Shown here: positions 9,489 through 18,249 of the stretch, piece by piece
How the letters are laid out: every line of letters begins with the position of its first letter
How positions within the stretch are numbered: position 1 is the stretch's first letter
Assembly (NCBI RefSeq): GCF_014200575.1
Contig: NZ_JACHBZ010000003.1
Coordinates: 186,001 to 250,000, forward strand
Direction of reading: 5' to 3'
Length of the DNA: 64,000 nucleotides
Source: Mucilaginibacter saanensis
GTDB taxonomy: Bacteria > Bacteroidota > Bacteroidia > Sphingobacteriales > Sphingobacteriaceae
Notes under the pieces: model-generated
The model's database searches: none
Told to the model about the DNA's origin: nothing
What the model saw: only the letters and a program-made list of their open reading frames with translations
Position numbers and translations under genes: made by a program

Positions 9489-11180
9489 TTACCAAAACCT
9501 TACATAAATTGCAGACAGCAGTAAAAGTATAACCGCTATTAATATAACTGATGACGATTTCAGTTTAAACATATCTTTTTCTATAACGATTGCTTTAGCA
9601 TTGATAGCCGGTCCTTTTAAGCTGATGGCTATCATCACTGCAAACGTAATCAGGAATGACCAGCTTAGAGATATAAAGAATGGAATTTCATATTGGCCTG
9701 AAGCATTACGAAATGCGGAGTACAATATAGTATTGGGCCCAAATACCGGAACAGCAAACTGATTAAAGAACACCGAAGATGCAAAGCCAATTAGTATCCC
9801 AACAACGGCAGCCTCGGCAGTGGTTCTCTTCCAGAACATACCCAACAGGAAAGTAGCCAATACTCCGGGGCTTACAAAGCTTGAATATTTTTGTACAAAG
9901 GTATAGCCACCTGCGCTTCCTATTCCAAGCACATCATTCCAGGTAAATGCAACCGCTATTATTAAACTCATTAAAATAGCAATTCTGCCAGTCCAAACCA
10001 TACGACGTTCACTGGCATCTTTATTCATGTATTTTTTATAAATATCAAGCGTAAAAATGGTAGCAATACTATTAACCTTGCCAGCCAATGAAGCTACAAT
10101 GGCAGCTGTTAAAACGGCCAGCGATAATCCCTTTAAGCCAGACGGCAAAAATGATAACATGGCTGAGTAAGCGCCATCCTTACTGCCATTAGTTAACTGA
10201 GGCAAATGACCATTTTTATATAAAACAAAGGCTACGATGCCCGGTAACATTACAATTACCGGCATCAGTATTTTTAACAAACTGGCAAATAATATACCGG
10301 TACGTGCAGTGGTAATATTTGCACCCAAAGCCCGCTGGGTAATGTATTGATTACAGCCCCAATAGTTAAGGTTACTGATCCACTGCCCTGAAACATACAT
10401 GGCAAAACCAGGCAAAATAAGGTATTTAGTTATGGTTTCGGTAGAAGCTCCTGCCCCAGGTTTCTTAAATATGAGGTGGAAGTGATCCGGGGCGTTCTTT
10501 AATAATAAATTAAAGCCGGTAATCATATTAGTACCAAAACCAAATTTTTCACTTACTATAGTTAATGAAAGGTAACTGATAGCTAAACCACCTACTATAA
10601 GTACACCAACCTGTATAACATCGGTATAACCCACAACCTGCATACCTCCCAGCGCAATAACAACTCCAAATATGGCCAGACCTATCATGATCTGATGAAA
10701 ATATTCGCCGCCTAACAATCCGTTAATAGCCAGGGCCCCGAGAAATAAGATAGCCGTAAGGTTTATAAATATGTATAAAAACAACCAAAAAATCGACATC
10801 ACCAATGCCACCCCTCCATTATACCTGTTTTGTAAAAATTGAGGCATGGTGAATATCTTATTTTTGATATACACCGGCATAAAAAATACCGCCACAATAA
10901 TTAATGCCGCGGCGCCAACCCATTCATATACCGCAACGGCTATCCCGGCAAAAAAACCATCTCCACTCATGCCTATAAATTGCTCAGCAGATATATTAGA
11001 GGCTATAATAGAGGCACCTATTGCCCACCAGGTAAGCGACCCTTCGGCCAGAAAAAAACTGTGCGAACTGCTATTGGTTTCGTTTTTCCGTCGGTTATAG
11101 ATGAAATATCCGTAGCTGGCAACTATGATAAAATAGAAAAAAAAGACCAAAAGATCGGCCGTAGAAATGTGATTCAACAT
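9489..11180 (-). CDS. Sodium:solute symporter (SSS family), probable inositol or sugar uptake
   Basis: A 563-residue inner-membrane protein with about 14 hydrophobic segments. SSS-family features: STADLLVFFFYFIIVASYGYFIY as first helix, FFLAEGSLTWWAIGASIIASNISAEQFIGMSGDGF, which is the hallmark region of SGLT/SMCT-type carriers, and a GQWISNLNYWGCNQYITQRAL segment typical of the sodium/glucose-like subgroup. It would import a polyol or sugar with sodium. The gene directly upstream on the same strand encodes myo-inositol oxygenase, so myo-inositol is the best guess for the substrate; the sequence alone does not distinguish it from glucose or related sugars. A strong hairpin separates the two genes. 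Confidence 0.85.
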   Translation of the reverse strand: MLNHISTADLLVFFFYFIIVASYGYFIYNRRKNETNSSSHSFFLAEGSLTWWAIGASIIASNISAEQFIGMSGDGFFAGIAVAVYEWVGAAALIIVAVFFMPVYIKNKIFTMPQFLQNRYNGGVALVMSIFWLFLYIFINLTAILFLGALAINGLLGGEYFHQIMIGLAIFGVVIALGGMQVVGYTDVIQVGVLIVGGLAISYLSLTIVSEKFGFGTNMITGFNLLLKNAPDHFHLIFKKPGAGASTETITKYLILPGFAMYVSGQWISNLNYWGCNQYITQRALGANITTARTGILFASLLKILMPVIVMLPGIVAFVLYKNGHLPQLTNGSKDGAYSAMLSFLPSGLKGLSLAVLTAAIVASLAGKVNSIATIFTLDIYKKYMNKDASERRMVWTGRIAILMSLIIAVAFTWNDVLGIGSAGGYTFVQKYSSFVSPGVLATFLLGMFWKRTTAEAAVVGILIGFASSVFFNQFAVPVFGPNTILYSAFRNASGQYEIPFFISLSWSFLITFAVMIAISLKGPAINAKAIVIEKDMFKLKSSSVILIAVILLLLSAIYVRFW

Positions 11181-11265
11181 GTGTATTTTTTTGCAATAGA
11201 AAATTTAGGCCGATAACTTTCAGGGCCGGTTCAATTTTTCAAATCTATGAAATAAAATGATTTGG

Positions 11266-11301
11266 TAATACCGCCGGCAAACAATATGGTCGGCGGTATT
11301 A
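11266..11301. terminator. Strong hairpin between myo-inositol oxygenase and symporter genes
   Basis: TAATACCGCCGGC (11266-11278) pairs with GTCGGCGGTATTA (11289-11301), a 13-bp stem with one mismatch around a 10-base loop. There is no proper T-tract on either side, so it may be a weak terminator, an mRNA-stability or processing hairpin that lowers symporter expression relative to the upstream gene. A TAGATTTG sequence about 20 bp further towards the symporter fits the TAnnTTTG -7 element, so the symporter may also have its own promoter. Confidence 0.6.
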
Positions 11302-11327
11302 TAATGGGATATTACAGAAATTTCTTA

Positions 11328-12209
11328 TTAGAATTTCAGAGTTGCCGGGAGGTATTTGGCAACAAGGTCTTCATAATACGGGCGTAGTTTTTTCCAATCA
11401 GGTGGAACCGGGCTCTTGGAGTACAGGTCATACGGATTAAAAAGATCTACCGCTTTAAACAACTGGTGATCATGAGGAGTCATTAAATGACTGTAAGCTT
11501 TTTCCCGGTGTTGCGGGTAAAAAGAATGATAGCGCAGCATGTACAAAGCCTGCTCAGGCAGGTAAGGTTTCATCATGTGATAAATGTACTCGTCATGCCC
11601 CCAGGTCATATGTACGTTCTCTAAGCCACAATTGGGCTCATAAACACCATATTTAGTATTATAGCGAGGGTCGTGATGATCCGCATTATCTTTAAAATAT
11701 TCGGAGAATACAATTTTGTCAGAAAAAGCGCAGCCTACTGGATAACTATCGCCAACAACAGCCCACTGAGGTTCGCCAAAAAGACATAGAACCTTGCCCA
11801 GGTCATGAAATAAACCGGTTAACACCATCCAATCCGGACGGCCATCGGCACGTATGGCCTCTGAAGTTTGTAACAGGTGTTGCAATTGATCAAGATCTGT
11901 ATCAGGATCAGAATCATCAACCAATTGATTCAGGAAATCAAACGCATCCCATACAGACATTTCTTTTTTGTCAAAGGACAGGTATTGTTCTTTCTTTGCT
12001 AAAACAAAATCATAAGTTTGGTTAATATGTTGCAAACGGTAAAATTCACGAACGCTGTCTTTTGTAGTAGCTTCGTAATCACGATATGCGTCAGTATCAC
12101 GCCCTGCTGCAATTGACTCCGCATCGGGATAACGAACTAATAAATCATCCTCCCATTCTTCTATCGAACTTAAAGGACCTTGGTCTGGTGCTCCGTTAGT
12201 GTTGCTCAT
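11328..12209 (-). CDS. myo-Inositol oxygenase (MIOX)
   Basis: A 293-residue cytoplasmic enzyme that converts myo-inositol and oxygen to D-glucuronate with a di-iron centre. The six metal ligands of the animal enzyme can be aligned by motif: His111 ([10 protein letters not shown]), His135 and Asp136 (GLFHDLGKV), His205 (WGHDEY), His228 (RYHSFYPQH) and Asp261 (NPYDLYSK). [16 protein letters not shown] and [16 protein letters not shown] are near-invariant MIOX blocks. MIOX is best known from eukaryotes but occurs in some bacteria including Bacteroidota. It is followed by a sodium symporter gene and faces a LacI-type regulator with a palindromic operator-like site between them, so it is probably induced by its substrate or a related sugar. 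Confidence 0.93.
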   Translation of the reverse strand: MSNTNGAPDQGPLSSIEEWEDDLLVRYPDAESIAAGRDTDAYRDYEATTKDSVREFYRLQHINQTYDFVLAKKEQYLSFDKKEMSVWDAFDFLNQLVDDSDPDTDLDQLQHLLQTSEAIRADGRPDWMVLTGLFHDLGKVLCLFGEPQWAVVGDSYPVGCAFSDKIVFSEYFKDNADHHDPRYNTKYGVYEPNCGLENVHMTWGHDEYIYHMMKPYLPEQALYMLRYHSFYPQHREKAYSHLMTPHDHQLFKAVDLFNPYDLYSKSPVPPDWKKLRPYYEDLVAKYLPATLKF

Positions 12210-12290
12210 AATATTTAAATTTAAAAGGAAATATAATTGGTAAACAATCCTTTATGGCTGTTTATCGCAGCTCTTATTATTCAAATTTCT

Positions 12291-12350
12291 TTATTTTTAA
12301 AATCAGTTTCATCAAAAAGCACTTATTTATTTGCTTAAACGTTTACCTAA
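12291..12350. promoter_or_regulatory. Shared promoter/operator block, copy A (MIOX-lacI intergenic)
   Basis: This 60-bp stretch aligns without gaps to 15940-15999 with 46 of 60 identical bases. It has two conserved blocks: TTATTTTTnAAATCA and TTTATTTnCTTAAnCGTTTA. The second contains a perfect AAACGTTT palindrome at 12337-12344, a typical LacI-family operator core. It lies between MIOX (start 12209, minus) and the LacI-type gene (start 12473, plus). I infer that the LacI-type protein binds here and autoregulates. Confidence 0.6.
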
Positions 12351-12472
12351 ATTTACCGGCTCATTATCCTCGTTTAAATTAAGCAAGCTTTATTTTTTAT
12401 TATATTGCTCAACTTTTATAATTATAAACCTTTATAAAAATCATAACCATTATAGCTTATTGCTAATTACCA

Positions 12473-13510
12473 ATGACAGAGGGAACAAAGAGTAATAAAG
12501 TAAACATGAAAACACTTGCCAAAGTGTTAAATGTATCCATTGCAACCATATCCAAAGCGCTTAGGGATAGTCACGATATTGGTGACGAAACAAAACAGCG
12601 GGTAATTGAAACTGCAAGATTATTACATTACGTGCCTAACCCTTATGCAAGCAGCCTCAGAAAAAGGTCAAGCAACACCATTGCCATTGTAATCCCTGAA
12701 ATTGCGGATAGTTTTTTTAGCCAGGCCATTAACGGTATTGAAAGTATTGTTGATCAGGAGAAGTTTCATGCTTTAATATATTTAACACATGACAGCTATG
12801 AGCGCGAAGCCCAGATGTTTAATGATTTAACAAGCGGACGCGTTGATGGCATACTGATGTCTGTAGCAAGTAATACTAAGGACACACAGCATATTCAGAA
12901 TTTGCAAAAAGCAGGTGTTCCAATAGTTTTTTTTGACAGGGTTTGCGAGGATATACCAGCCGCTAAAATTAAAACTGACGACTTTAACAGTGCTTATATT
13001 GCTACCAGCCATTTACTTAATCAGGGATGCAAAAATATTGCCCTGGTTACCATAGAGGGCTATCCCTCTATTTTGCTCGCCCGTGAGGAAGGTTATAAGA
13101 AAGCACTGGCTGAGCAAAATATAAAACACGAAGAAAGCAATATTATTACCTGCTCAAACAAATACACGCAGGAAAACATAGCAGTTTTAAAAGACCATAT
13201 AACTAAAACCAAGCCCGATGGTATTATAGCCACTGTAGAGCATTTGGCTACGGCTACATACCTGGCTTGTGAAGAGCTCACTTTAAATATACCACAGGAC
13301 ATTAAAGTAGTATGTTTTACCAATCAGATAACTGCGGCTATTCTTAATCCCCCGCTTACAACTATTTTGCAACCGGCTTACGAAATGGGGCGCAAGGCTG
13401 CCGAATTACTGTTTGGGCACTTATCGGGCAGGTTTATACAAATGGAAAAGGAAAATATCATTTTACCATCAAAACTGGTAGTCAGAGATTCGACCCGAAT
13501 CTCTGACTGA
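12473..13510 (+). CDS. LacI-family transcriptional regulator
   Basis: A 345-residue regulator. Residues about 12-60 form the LacI helix-turn-helix and hinge: MKTLAKVLNVSIATISKALRD, then TKQRVIETARLLHYVPNPYA. Residues about 70-345 form the periplasmic-binding-like effector domain (NTIAIVIPEIADSFFSQAINGIE, DGIIATVEHLATATYLACEEL, LTTILQPAYEMGRKAAELLFG). Such proteins bind palindromic operators and release or gain DNA binding on sugar or polyol binding. It is divergent from MIOX, and the GH92 gene downstream carries a related upstream sequence, so a small regulon of MIOX, symporter and GH92 is likely. The effector is unknown; inositol, glucuronate or a mannose-derived sugar are candidates. Confidence 0.9.
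   Translation: MTEGTKSNKVNMKTLAKVLNVSIATISKALRDSHDIGDETKQRVIETARLLHYVPNPYASSLRKRSSNTIAIVIPEIADSFFSQAINGIESIVDQEKFHALIYLTHDSYEREAQMFNDLTSGRVDGILMSVASNTKDTQHIQNLQKAGVPIVFFDRVCEDIPAAKIKTDDFNSAYIATSHLLNQGCKNIALVTIEGYPSILLAREEGYKKALAEQNIKHEESNIITCSNKYTQENIAVLKDHITKTKPDGIIATVEHLATATYLACEELTLNIPQDIKVVCFTNQITAAILNPPLTTILQPAYEMGRKAAELLFGHLSGRFIQMEKENIILPSKLVVRDSTRISD
13480..13508. terminator. Perfect hairpin at the lacI-GH92 convergent junction
   Basis: AGTCAGAGATTCG (13480-13492) pairs perfectly with CGAATCTCTGACT (13496-13508) around a three-base loop. It overlaps the last codons and stop of the LacI gene, leaving only 13 bp to the GH92 stop on the other strand. It has no T-tract; it probably acts as a bidirectional stop or 3'-end protector for both convergent transcripts. 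Confidence 0.6.
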
Positions 13511-13523
13511 TTAATTGACGACA

Positions 13524-15800
13524 TTAACGTTTTTGAGGTACGCCTGTCATTGTAAAAGCCAAGGTTCCGCCTTCAATAATATCCTGATGTGAAATCTGAA
13601 AATCCTTAATCAGCTTTCCGTTAAAAGTTACCTCTTTCACATATTTATTTTTAGCCGACAAGTCTGTAGCCTTAATAGTGAGTTTTTTTCCATGCTGCAG
13701 ATTTAACACCATGTATGGAAATTGCGGTGCACCTATGCTATAATAACCTGATGCAGGCGATACAGGATAAAAGCCCAATGTATTAAAAATATACCAGGCC
13801 GAAGTTTGGCCGCAATCATCGTTACCGTTAATACCTACTGGTAAATTTCTGAAATTTTGTGCTGACGTATGCACACGAACAAGCTCCTGGGTTTTCCAGG
13901 GCATACCGCAATAGTTAAACAAATACAGATAGTGGTGCCCTGGTTCGTTATCGGCCCGGTAATGTCCATCGCTAAAATTCTTACTTAGTTTGTCGGCAAA
14001 CTTCTTTTCGCCGCCCATTAATTTGATCATTCCGGGTACGTCATGCATTGCCCCAAAGGTGTAAGTCCATTTTGTTCCTTCTGTAAATCCTGAATCAGGC
14101 TTGGCAGAAAATTCGCCGTTAGCGTTACGGGGTGCCATAAATCCTGTTGCACTGTTATATACATGCTGGTAATTTTTGCTCCAGGTAATCAATTGCTGAT
14201 AATCGTCTGTTTTACCTAAGCCTTTAGCTACCTGTGCAACACAATAGTCATCAATAGAATATTCAATAGTACGCGAAACAGATTCCCGTGTTTTATCAAC
14301 AGGTACGTAACCCAGCTTATGGTAATTAGTTAATCCGCCACGGGCTTCAAAACTTGTCCACAGGTCGCGATCGCCCCATTTTTTATGTGTATCGCCATCC
14401 GGTGCATCATAAGAGTCTTTATGCAAAGCCTCATAAGCCAATTTGGTATCAAAACCACGAAATCCTTTTACATAGGCATCTGCCACAACGGCATCGCTAT
14501 GCGTACCTATCATGATATTGGTATAGGTTGGATTTGGCCACATCGGCATCCATCCGCCCTCTTTGTACATTTGCAGTAATGATTGCACCATGCCATCAAC
14601 ACGTTGCGGCTGAGTAAGTATTAACAAGGGATGTAAGGCTCTGAAAGTATCCCAAAGAGAGTAATCATTATATGAATCGCCATGGTGTACCTTATCATCA
14701 AAAGCACTGTAATATTTACCGTACTCAGAAAACTGGCGAGGAAACAACAAGGTATGGAATAAAGCCGTGTAGAAAATAGTCTTTTGATCTTTGGTTACCC
14801 CGCTTACCTGTATAGCTTTTAAAGATTGCTGCCATTTATCGCGTGTATTTTTAACGATGCCATCGAAATCCCAGTCGGTAATCTCTTTTTTCAGGTTATA
14901 TCGTGCTTGGTCAATACTGATAAAAGAGGTAGCTATAACAACCTTAATCTCATCATTTGCTTTCGTCTTGAAGGATATAAAAGCTCCCATACGCGTTCCG
15001 TACTGGCTTTGACTACCTTTATTGATCACCTGTTTATCCCAGGTGCCATATTTGCGTATTTGCTTATTAAATTTAATAACAAAGTACCCTTTAAAGTTAT
15101 TAAGCTGCGGACCGAGCTGGGCCGATTGCCTGTCGGGGTTATAGCCTGTTATTTCATTATTAACCGTATCAATGTGTACATACCCTTTTAATTTTTTGAT
15201 CCTGGCGGTATAGTCATTGGCCCAATCAGTCAATTCGGGATTCAGATCAATACCCTGAATGATCAAATGAGCCTGCTCCGCCTTAGGAAAAGTAAAACGG
15301 AACATACCGCAGGTGTTAGCACCTGCTATCTCGGCCTTAATTTTGTCGGCACCACCGGCATTTAACTTTACCGAGTAGTAATAAGGCTTAGCTATTTCGT
15401 CCTTGTGATTAAAAGATAGTTTCCGCTCTTTTGGTAAAACACGTAATTTACCTACCTCAGGCATCACAGAAACGTATCCATAATCGCCCATCCAAACCGT
15501 AGGCTGGTGAGTGGCCAGCAAACCTACAACAGCGTTATCCTCGTACTCATAACACATGAAACTCATTTTATTTTCGCGGGTTTGCGCAACAAAATTGGTC
15601 ATTGCAAAGGGCACGTTTACACAGGGCATGGTACCGCCGCCATCTAAACCTTTGGCAAATCCTTTAACTGCTGTACCTATCAATGGATTAACGTAATCAA
15701 CCTCATCTAAATGCTTTACAGCAGTTTTAGTTTGAGCATTGCCGTTTCCATAAAAAAAGCTTAATAAACTTAACAGATAAACACTGCGTTTAAATTTCAT
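13524..15800 (-). CDS. GH92 family alpha-mannosidase
   Basis: A secreted enzyme of about 758 residues; start placed at MKFKRSVYL, giving a signal peptide that ends NGNAQ. GH92 features: VDYVNPLIGTAVKGFAKG at the N-terminus, SLWDTFRALHPLLILTQPQR, GTHSDAVVADAYVKGF, and near the C-terminus the NDDCGQTSAWYIFNTLGFY motif that holds the catalytic base Asp in characterised members. GH92 enzymes are calcium-dependent inverting exo-alpha-mannosidases that trim mannose from N-glycans or yeast mannan. No other mannan gene is beside it; the LacI-type gene and a shared upstream block suggest joint control with the inositol oxygenase locus. Linkage specificity cannot be read. Confidence 0.9.
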   Translation of the reverse strand: MKFKRSVYLLSLLSFFYGNGNAQTKTAVKHLDEVDYVNPLIGTAVKGFAKGLDGGGTMPCVNVPFAMTNFVAQTRENKMSFMCYEYEDNAVVGLLATHQPTVWMGDYGYVSVMPEVGKLRVLPKERKLSFNHKDEIAKPYYYSVKLNAGGADKIKAEIAGANTCGMFRFTFPKAEQAHLIIQGIDLNPELTDWANDYTARIKKLKGYVHIDTVNNEITGYNPDRQSAQLGPQLNNFKGYFVIKFNKQIRKYGTWDKQVINKGSQSQYGTRMGAFISFKTKANDEIKVVIATSFISIDQARYNLKKEITDWDFDGIVKNTRDKWQQSLKAIQVSGVTKDQKTIFYTALFHTLLFPRQFSEYGKYYSAFDDKVHHGDSYNDYSLWDTFRALHPLLILTQPQRVDGMVQSLLQMYKEGGWMPMWPNPTYTNIMIGTHSDAVVADAYVKGFRGFDTKLAYEALHKDSYDAPDGDTHKKWGDRDLWTSFEARGGLTNYHKLGYVPVDKTRESVSRTIEYSIDDYCVAQVAKGLGKTDDYQQLITWSKNYQHVYNSATGFMAPRNANGEFSAKPDSGFTEGTKWTYTFGAMHDVPGMIKLMGGEKKFADKLSKNFSDGHYRADNEPGHHYLYLFNYCGMPWKTQELVRVHTSAQNFRNLPVGINGNDDCGQTSAWYIFNTLGFYPVSPASGYYSIGAPQFPYMVLNLQHGKKLTIKATDLSAKNKYVKEVTFNGKLIKDFQISHQDIIEGGTLAFTMTGVPQKR

Positions 15801-15939
15801 GCAAATCATAAATATCACTCAATAAATTATTAGTTATCAAACCTGTATCCGTCTTTGCTACCATTTTAAAACAGGAACATGACCTTTAAAAGAAATATAA
15901 TTGGCAATATCTTTTATAACAGGACTTGAAACAAATCTC

Positions 15940-15999
15940 TTATTTTTCAAATCATATCCATTAAAAACATTTGATTTATTTACTTAATCGTTTATCTAT
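15940..15999. promoter_or_regulatory. Shared promoter/operator block, copy B (upstream of GH92)
   Basis: Ungapped partner of 12291-12350 (46/60 identical), with the operator-like CTTAATCGTTTATCTA at its right end, which keeps the CGTTTA half of the palindrome but not the perfect AAACGTTT. It lies 140-180 bp upstream of the GH92 start on the minus strand and just downstream of the antiporter stop codon, which it overlaps slightly. Likely a binding site of the neighbouring LacI-type regulator. Confidence 0.55.
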
Positions 16000-17285
16000 T
16001 GTTCTGGGAGATATTCTAATTGAGGAGGTTTGATAGCTGTGAGTTCTAATTTTTGTTCTTTTAAAAAGTAATACTTCATAATAGGCCCCGATATAATCAT
16101 GGTTACTACCGTCATCACTACCAACCCTTCAAATATCGGTTCGCTGATAATCTTGGCTTGTAAAGCCAGCAGTCCTAATACAATTTCCTGTGATCCCCGG
16201 GCATTCATGCCAAAGGCTACCGCTATTGATTCATTTTTACTCATACCACTCAGCGCGCTGCCAATACCCGCTCCTATCAGCTTAGCCAGGCAGGCAATAA
16301 ACAGAATGATCAATACAACTTCGAGATTAAAGTTGGCGATAAAATTAAGTCTTAGACCAACTGATGCAAAAAACAATGGTGCCAGTACATTCACCGTAAA
16401 CTGATGCAAAACGTGTTTATGCTTTTCAGTAAAGTACTCCGAATCGCCAATGGCAATACCTACAAGGAAAGCGCCAAAAATACCACGTACGCCCAGGTAT
16501 TCGGTAATTGATGCGCCTATAAAGCAAAGACATACCGCCATAGTGAGTACACGGCCTGGTTTTGCAGCTTTACCCGCCCACGATAATAACTGACGAATGA
16601 TCCACCGGCCTATGGTGAGCATAAAAATAGCGAACAAAACAACAACGCTTACAGCCCAAAATGACGCCTCGCCCTTACCGGCATTCATCATCTGGATAAT
16701 AATAGAAAATAGTATCCATCCCAAAAAATCGTCAACCATGGCTGCCGTAAGTACAATGTTACCTATCCGTGTTTTAAGCAGGTCAAGATCAATCAGAATC
16801 TTGGTAATAACAGAGAGCGCCGTGATTGATAATGCCGTACCAAAAAACAGCGACGTAACCAGTTGATTATTGGATGCGTTGGCAAAATAATTCTGATACA
16901 GGAACCACACCGCCGTAAACCCAATGGCAAACGGGAAAATAATACCGGTTAAGCTAATGGATATGGCCTGCTTACCATTCTGTCGTATTTGTTTAAGGTC
17001 AACCTCGAACCCGGCAATAAACATCAGCAGAATGATACCAATATTGGCTATACCATCAAAAGCACTATAGGCCTGCGGCGCAGCAATAAAAATATTTTTA
17101 AATAAACCCGGAAAAACAGTTCCTAAAAGCGTGGGGCCGATAAGAATACCCGCAAATATTTCGCCTATTATAGCTGGCAATTTATAACGACGGCAAATTT
17201 CTCCGAGTATGCGGGCGGGTATTAGTATACACAACAAAATCAATAAAAAATGCAGCACTTCTGATGAACTAAGTCTTGAAACCAT
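15996..17285 (-). CDS. CPA2/Kef-type cation:proton antiporter
   Basis: A 429-residue inner-membrane protein with about 12 transmembrane segments: LLILLCILIPARILGEICRRYKLPAIIGEIFAGILIGP at the N-terminus is the classic monovalent cation:proton antiporter-2 opening, followed by GIILLMFIAGFEVDL and the central TAAMVDDFLGWILFS, where the paired Asp residues of the CPA2 ion-binding site sit. There is no C-terminal TrkA-N domain, so it is the short form. It would exchange sodium or potassium for protons. It lies ten bases downstream of the serine acetyltransferase gene on the same strand, so it is likely co-transcribed with it; a functional link to sulfur metabolism is not evident. Confidence 0.85.
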   Translation of the reverse strand: MVSRLSSSEVLHFLLILLCILIPARILGEICRRYKLPAIIGEIFAGILIGPTLLGTVFPGLFKNIFIAAPQAYSAFDGIANIGIILLMFIAGFEVDLKQIRQNGKQAISISLTGIIFPFAIGFTAVWFLYQNYFANASNNQLVTSLFFGTALSITALSVITKILIDLDLLKTRIGNIVLTAAMVDDFLGWILFSIIIQMMNAGKGEASFWAVSVVVLFAIFMLTIGRWIIRQLLSWAGKAAKPGRVLTMAVCLCFIGASITEYLGVRGIFGAFLVGIAIGDSEYFTEKHKHVLHQFTVNVLAPLFFASVGLRLNFIANFNLEVVLIILFIACLAKLIGAGIGSALSGMSKNESIAVAFGMNARGSQEIVLGLLALQAKIISEPIFEGLVVMTVVTMIISGPIMKYYFLKEQKLELTAIKPPQLEYLPEQ

Positions 17286-17295
17286 AACAAATAAT

Positions 17296-18117
17296 CTAAA
17301 CCGAGGTATTTTCTTTAATTTCTATCCTTAACTGGTGGGTGTTAAAGACGTTGGAATACGGGCTCACGCTTTTAGTTAAAAACACGCTGCCACCTATTAC
17401 ACTATTGTGCCCAATTACTGTACGCCCGCCAAGAATGGTGCTACGGGCATAAATAATTACATTATCCTGAACGGTAGGGTGTCTTTTAACATCAGACAGG
17501 CCCTTACTTACCTGAGATGCCCCCAGGGTTACGCCTTGATAAATGATCACATCCTTACCAATAATACTGGTAGCGCCAATAACTATACCCGTACCATGAT
17601 CAATGCAAAAGGGTACGCCTATAGTAGCATTTGGATGTATATCAACCCCGGTTTTACCATGAGCATACTCGCTCAAAATACGAGGTAAAATAGGAACAGC
17701 TGATTGCGATAAACGATTGGCAATACGGTAAACAGCAATAGCATAAAACCCGGGATATGATACAATTACTTCGTGAATACTGGTGGCAGCAGGATCGTGT
17801 TCATAAATTTTCGTAGCATCGAACCGCAGGTTTTGGTATATATCTTCGAGCGAGGCGTAGAATGAATTTACCGCCAAACCAATATCAGTATCCTGCGGAT
17901 CAAGATAGCTTAACAATATATTCTCCAGATCAATCTGGTTCTTTTTGAGCCTGCCTTCATACGTCGAGTGTTTGTTTAACCTGTTATTCGGAAATAAAAA
18001 CTCAATCAACTCACACAGCCACTCAACAGCCTGCCGGTTTGAGGGTGTAGCCTCCCACTCTGCCTTATGGGTATTATAAAGCGTTTCAATAAAACTATCT
18101 GTGTACTGCTCTTTCAT
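17296..18117 (-). CDS. cysE: Serine O-acetyltransferase
   Basis: A 273-residue cytoplasmic enzyme that makes O-acetylserine, the carbon acceptor for cysteine synthesis. Residues about 1-120 are helical; from about 150 the left-handed beta helix shows hexapeptide repeats. The catalytic Asp and His of E. coli CysE align with the Asp of DIHPNATIG and the His of CIDHGTGIV, with the same 15-residue spacing. The C-terminus (HQLRIEIKENTSV) does not end in the Ile tail used to bind cysteine synthase in enterobacteria. It is downstream of the encapsulated cysteine desulfurase gene, matching the known association of family 2A encapsulin operons with serine acetyltransferase. A large inverted repeat lies in the gap. 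Confidence 0.92.
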   Translation of the reverse strand: MKEQYTDSFIETLYNTHKAEWEATPSNRQAVEWLCELIEFLFPNNRLNKHSTYEGRLKKNQIDLENILLSYLDPQDTDIGLAVNSFYASLEDIYQNLRFDATKIYEHDPAATSIHEVIVSYPGFYAIAVYRIANRLSQSAVPILPRILSEYAHGKTGVDIHPNATIGVPFCIDHGTGIVIGATSIIGKDVIIYQGVTLGASQVSKGLSDVKRHPTVQDNVIIYARSTILGGRTVIGHNSVIGGSVFLTKSVSPYSNVFNTHQLRIEIKENTSV

Positions 18118-18135
18118 CGTATCAAGTTTTAGTTT

Positions 18136-18232
18136 AGTATCAGGTAGTCGGTATCAGGTATCAAGATTGCTTTGTAAAACAATATTACTATTGTTAAAAA
18201 ATCTTGATACCTGATACCGACTACCTGATACT
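18136..18232. repeat. Perfect 33-bp inverted repeat with internal GTATCAGGTA repeats
   Basis: The left arm (18136-18168) and right arm (18200-18232) are perfect reverse complements over 33 bp, separated by 31 bases that themselves contain AACAAT/ATTGTT. Each arm contains GTATCAGGTA-type units repeated twice. It fills most of the 132-bp gap between the cysteine desulfurase stop and the serine acetyltransferase start. It resembles REP-like or MITE-like intergenic palindromes; in RNA it would form a very stable hairpin between the two coding regions. Confidence 0.9.
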
Positions 18233-18249
18233 TTCCCTGCCCATTAAAT

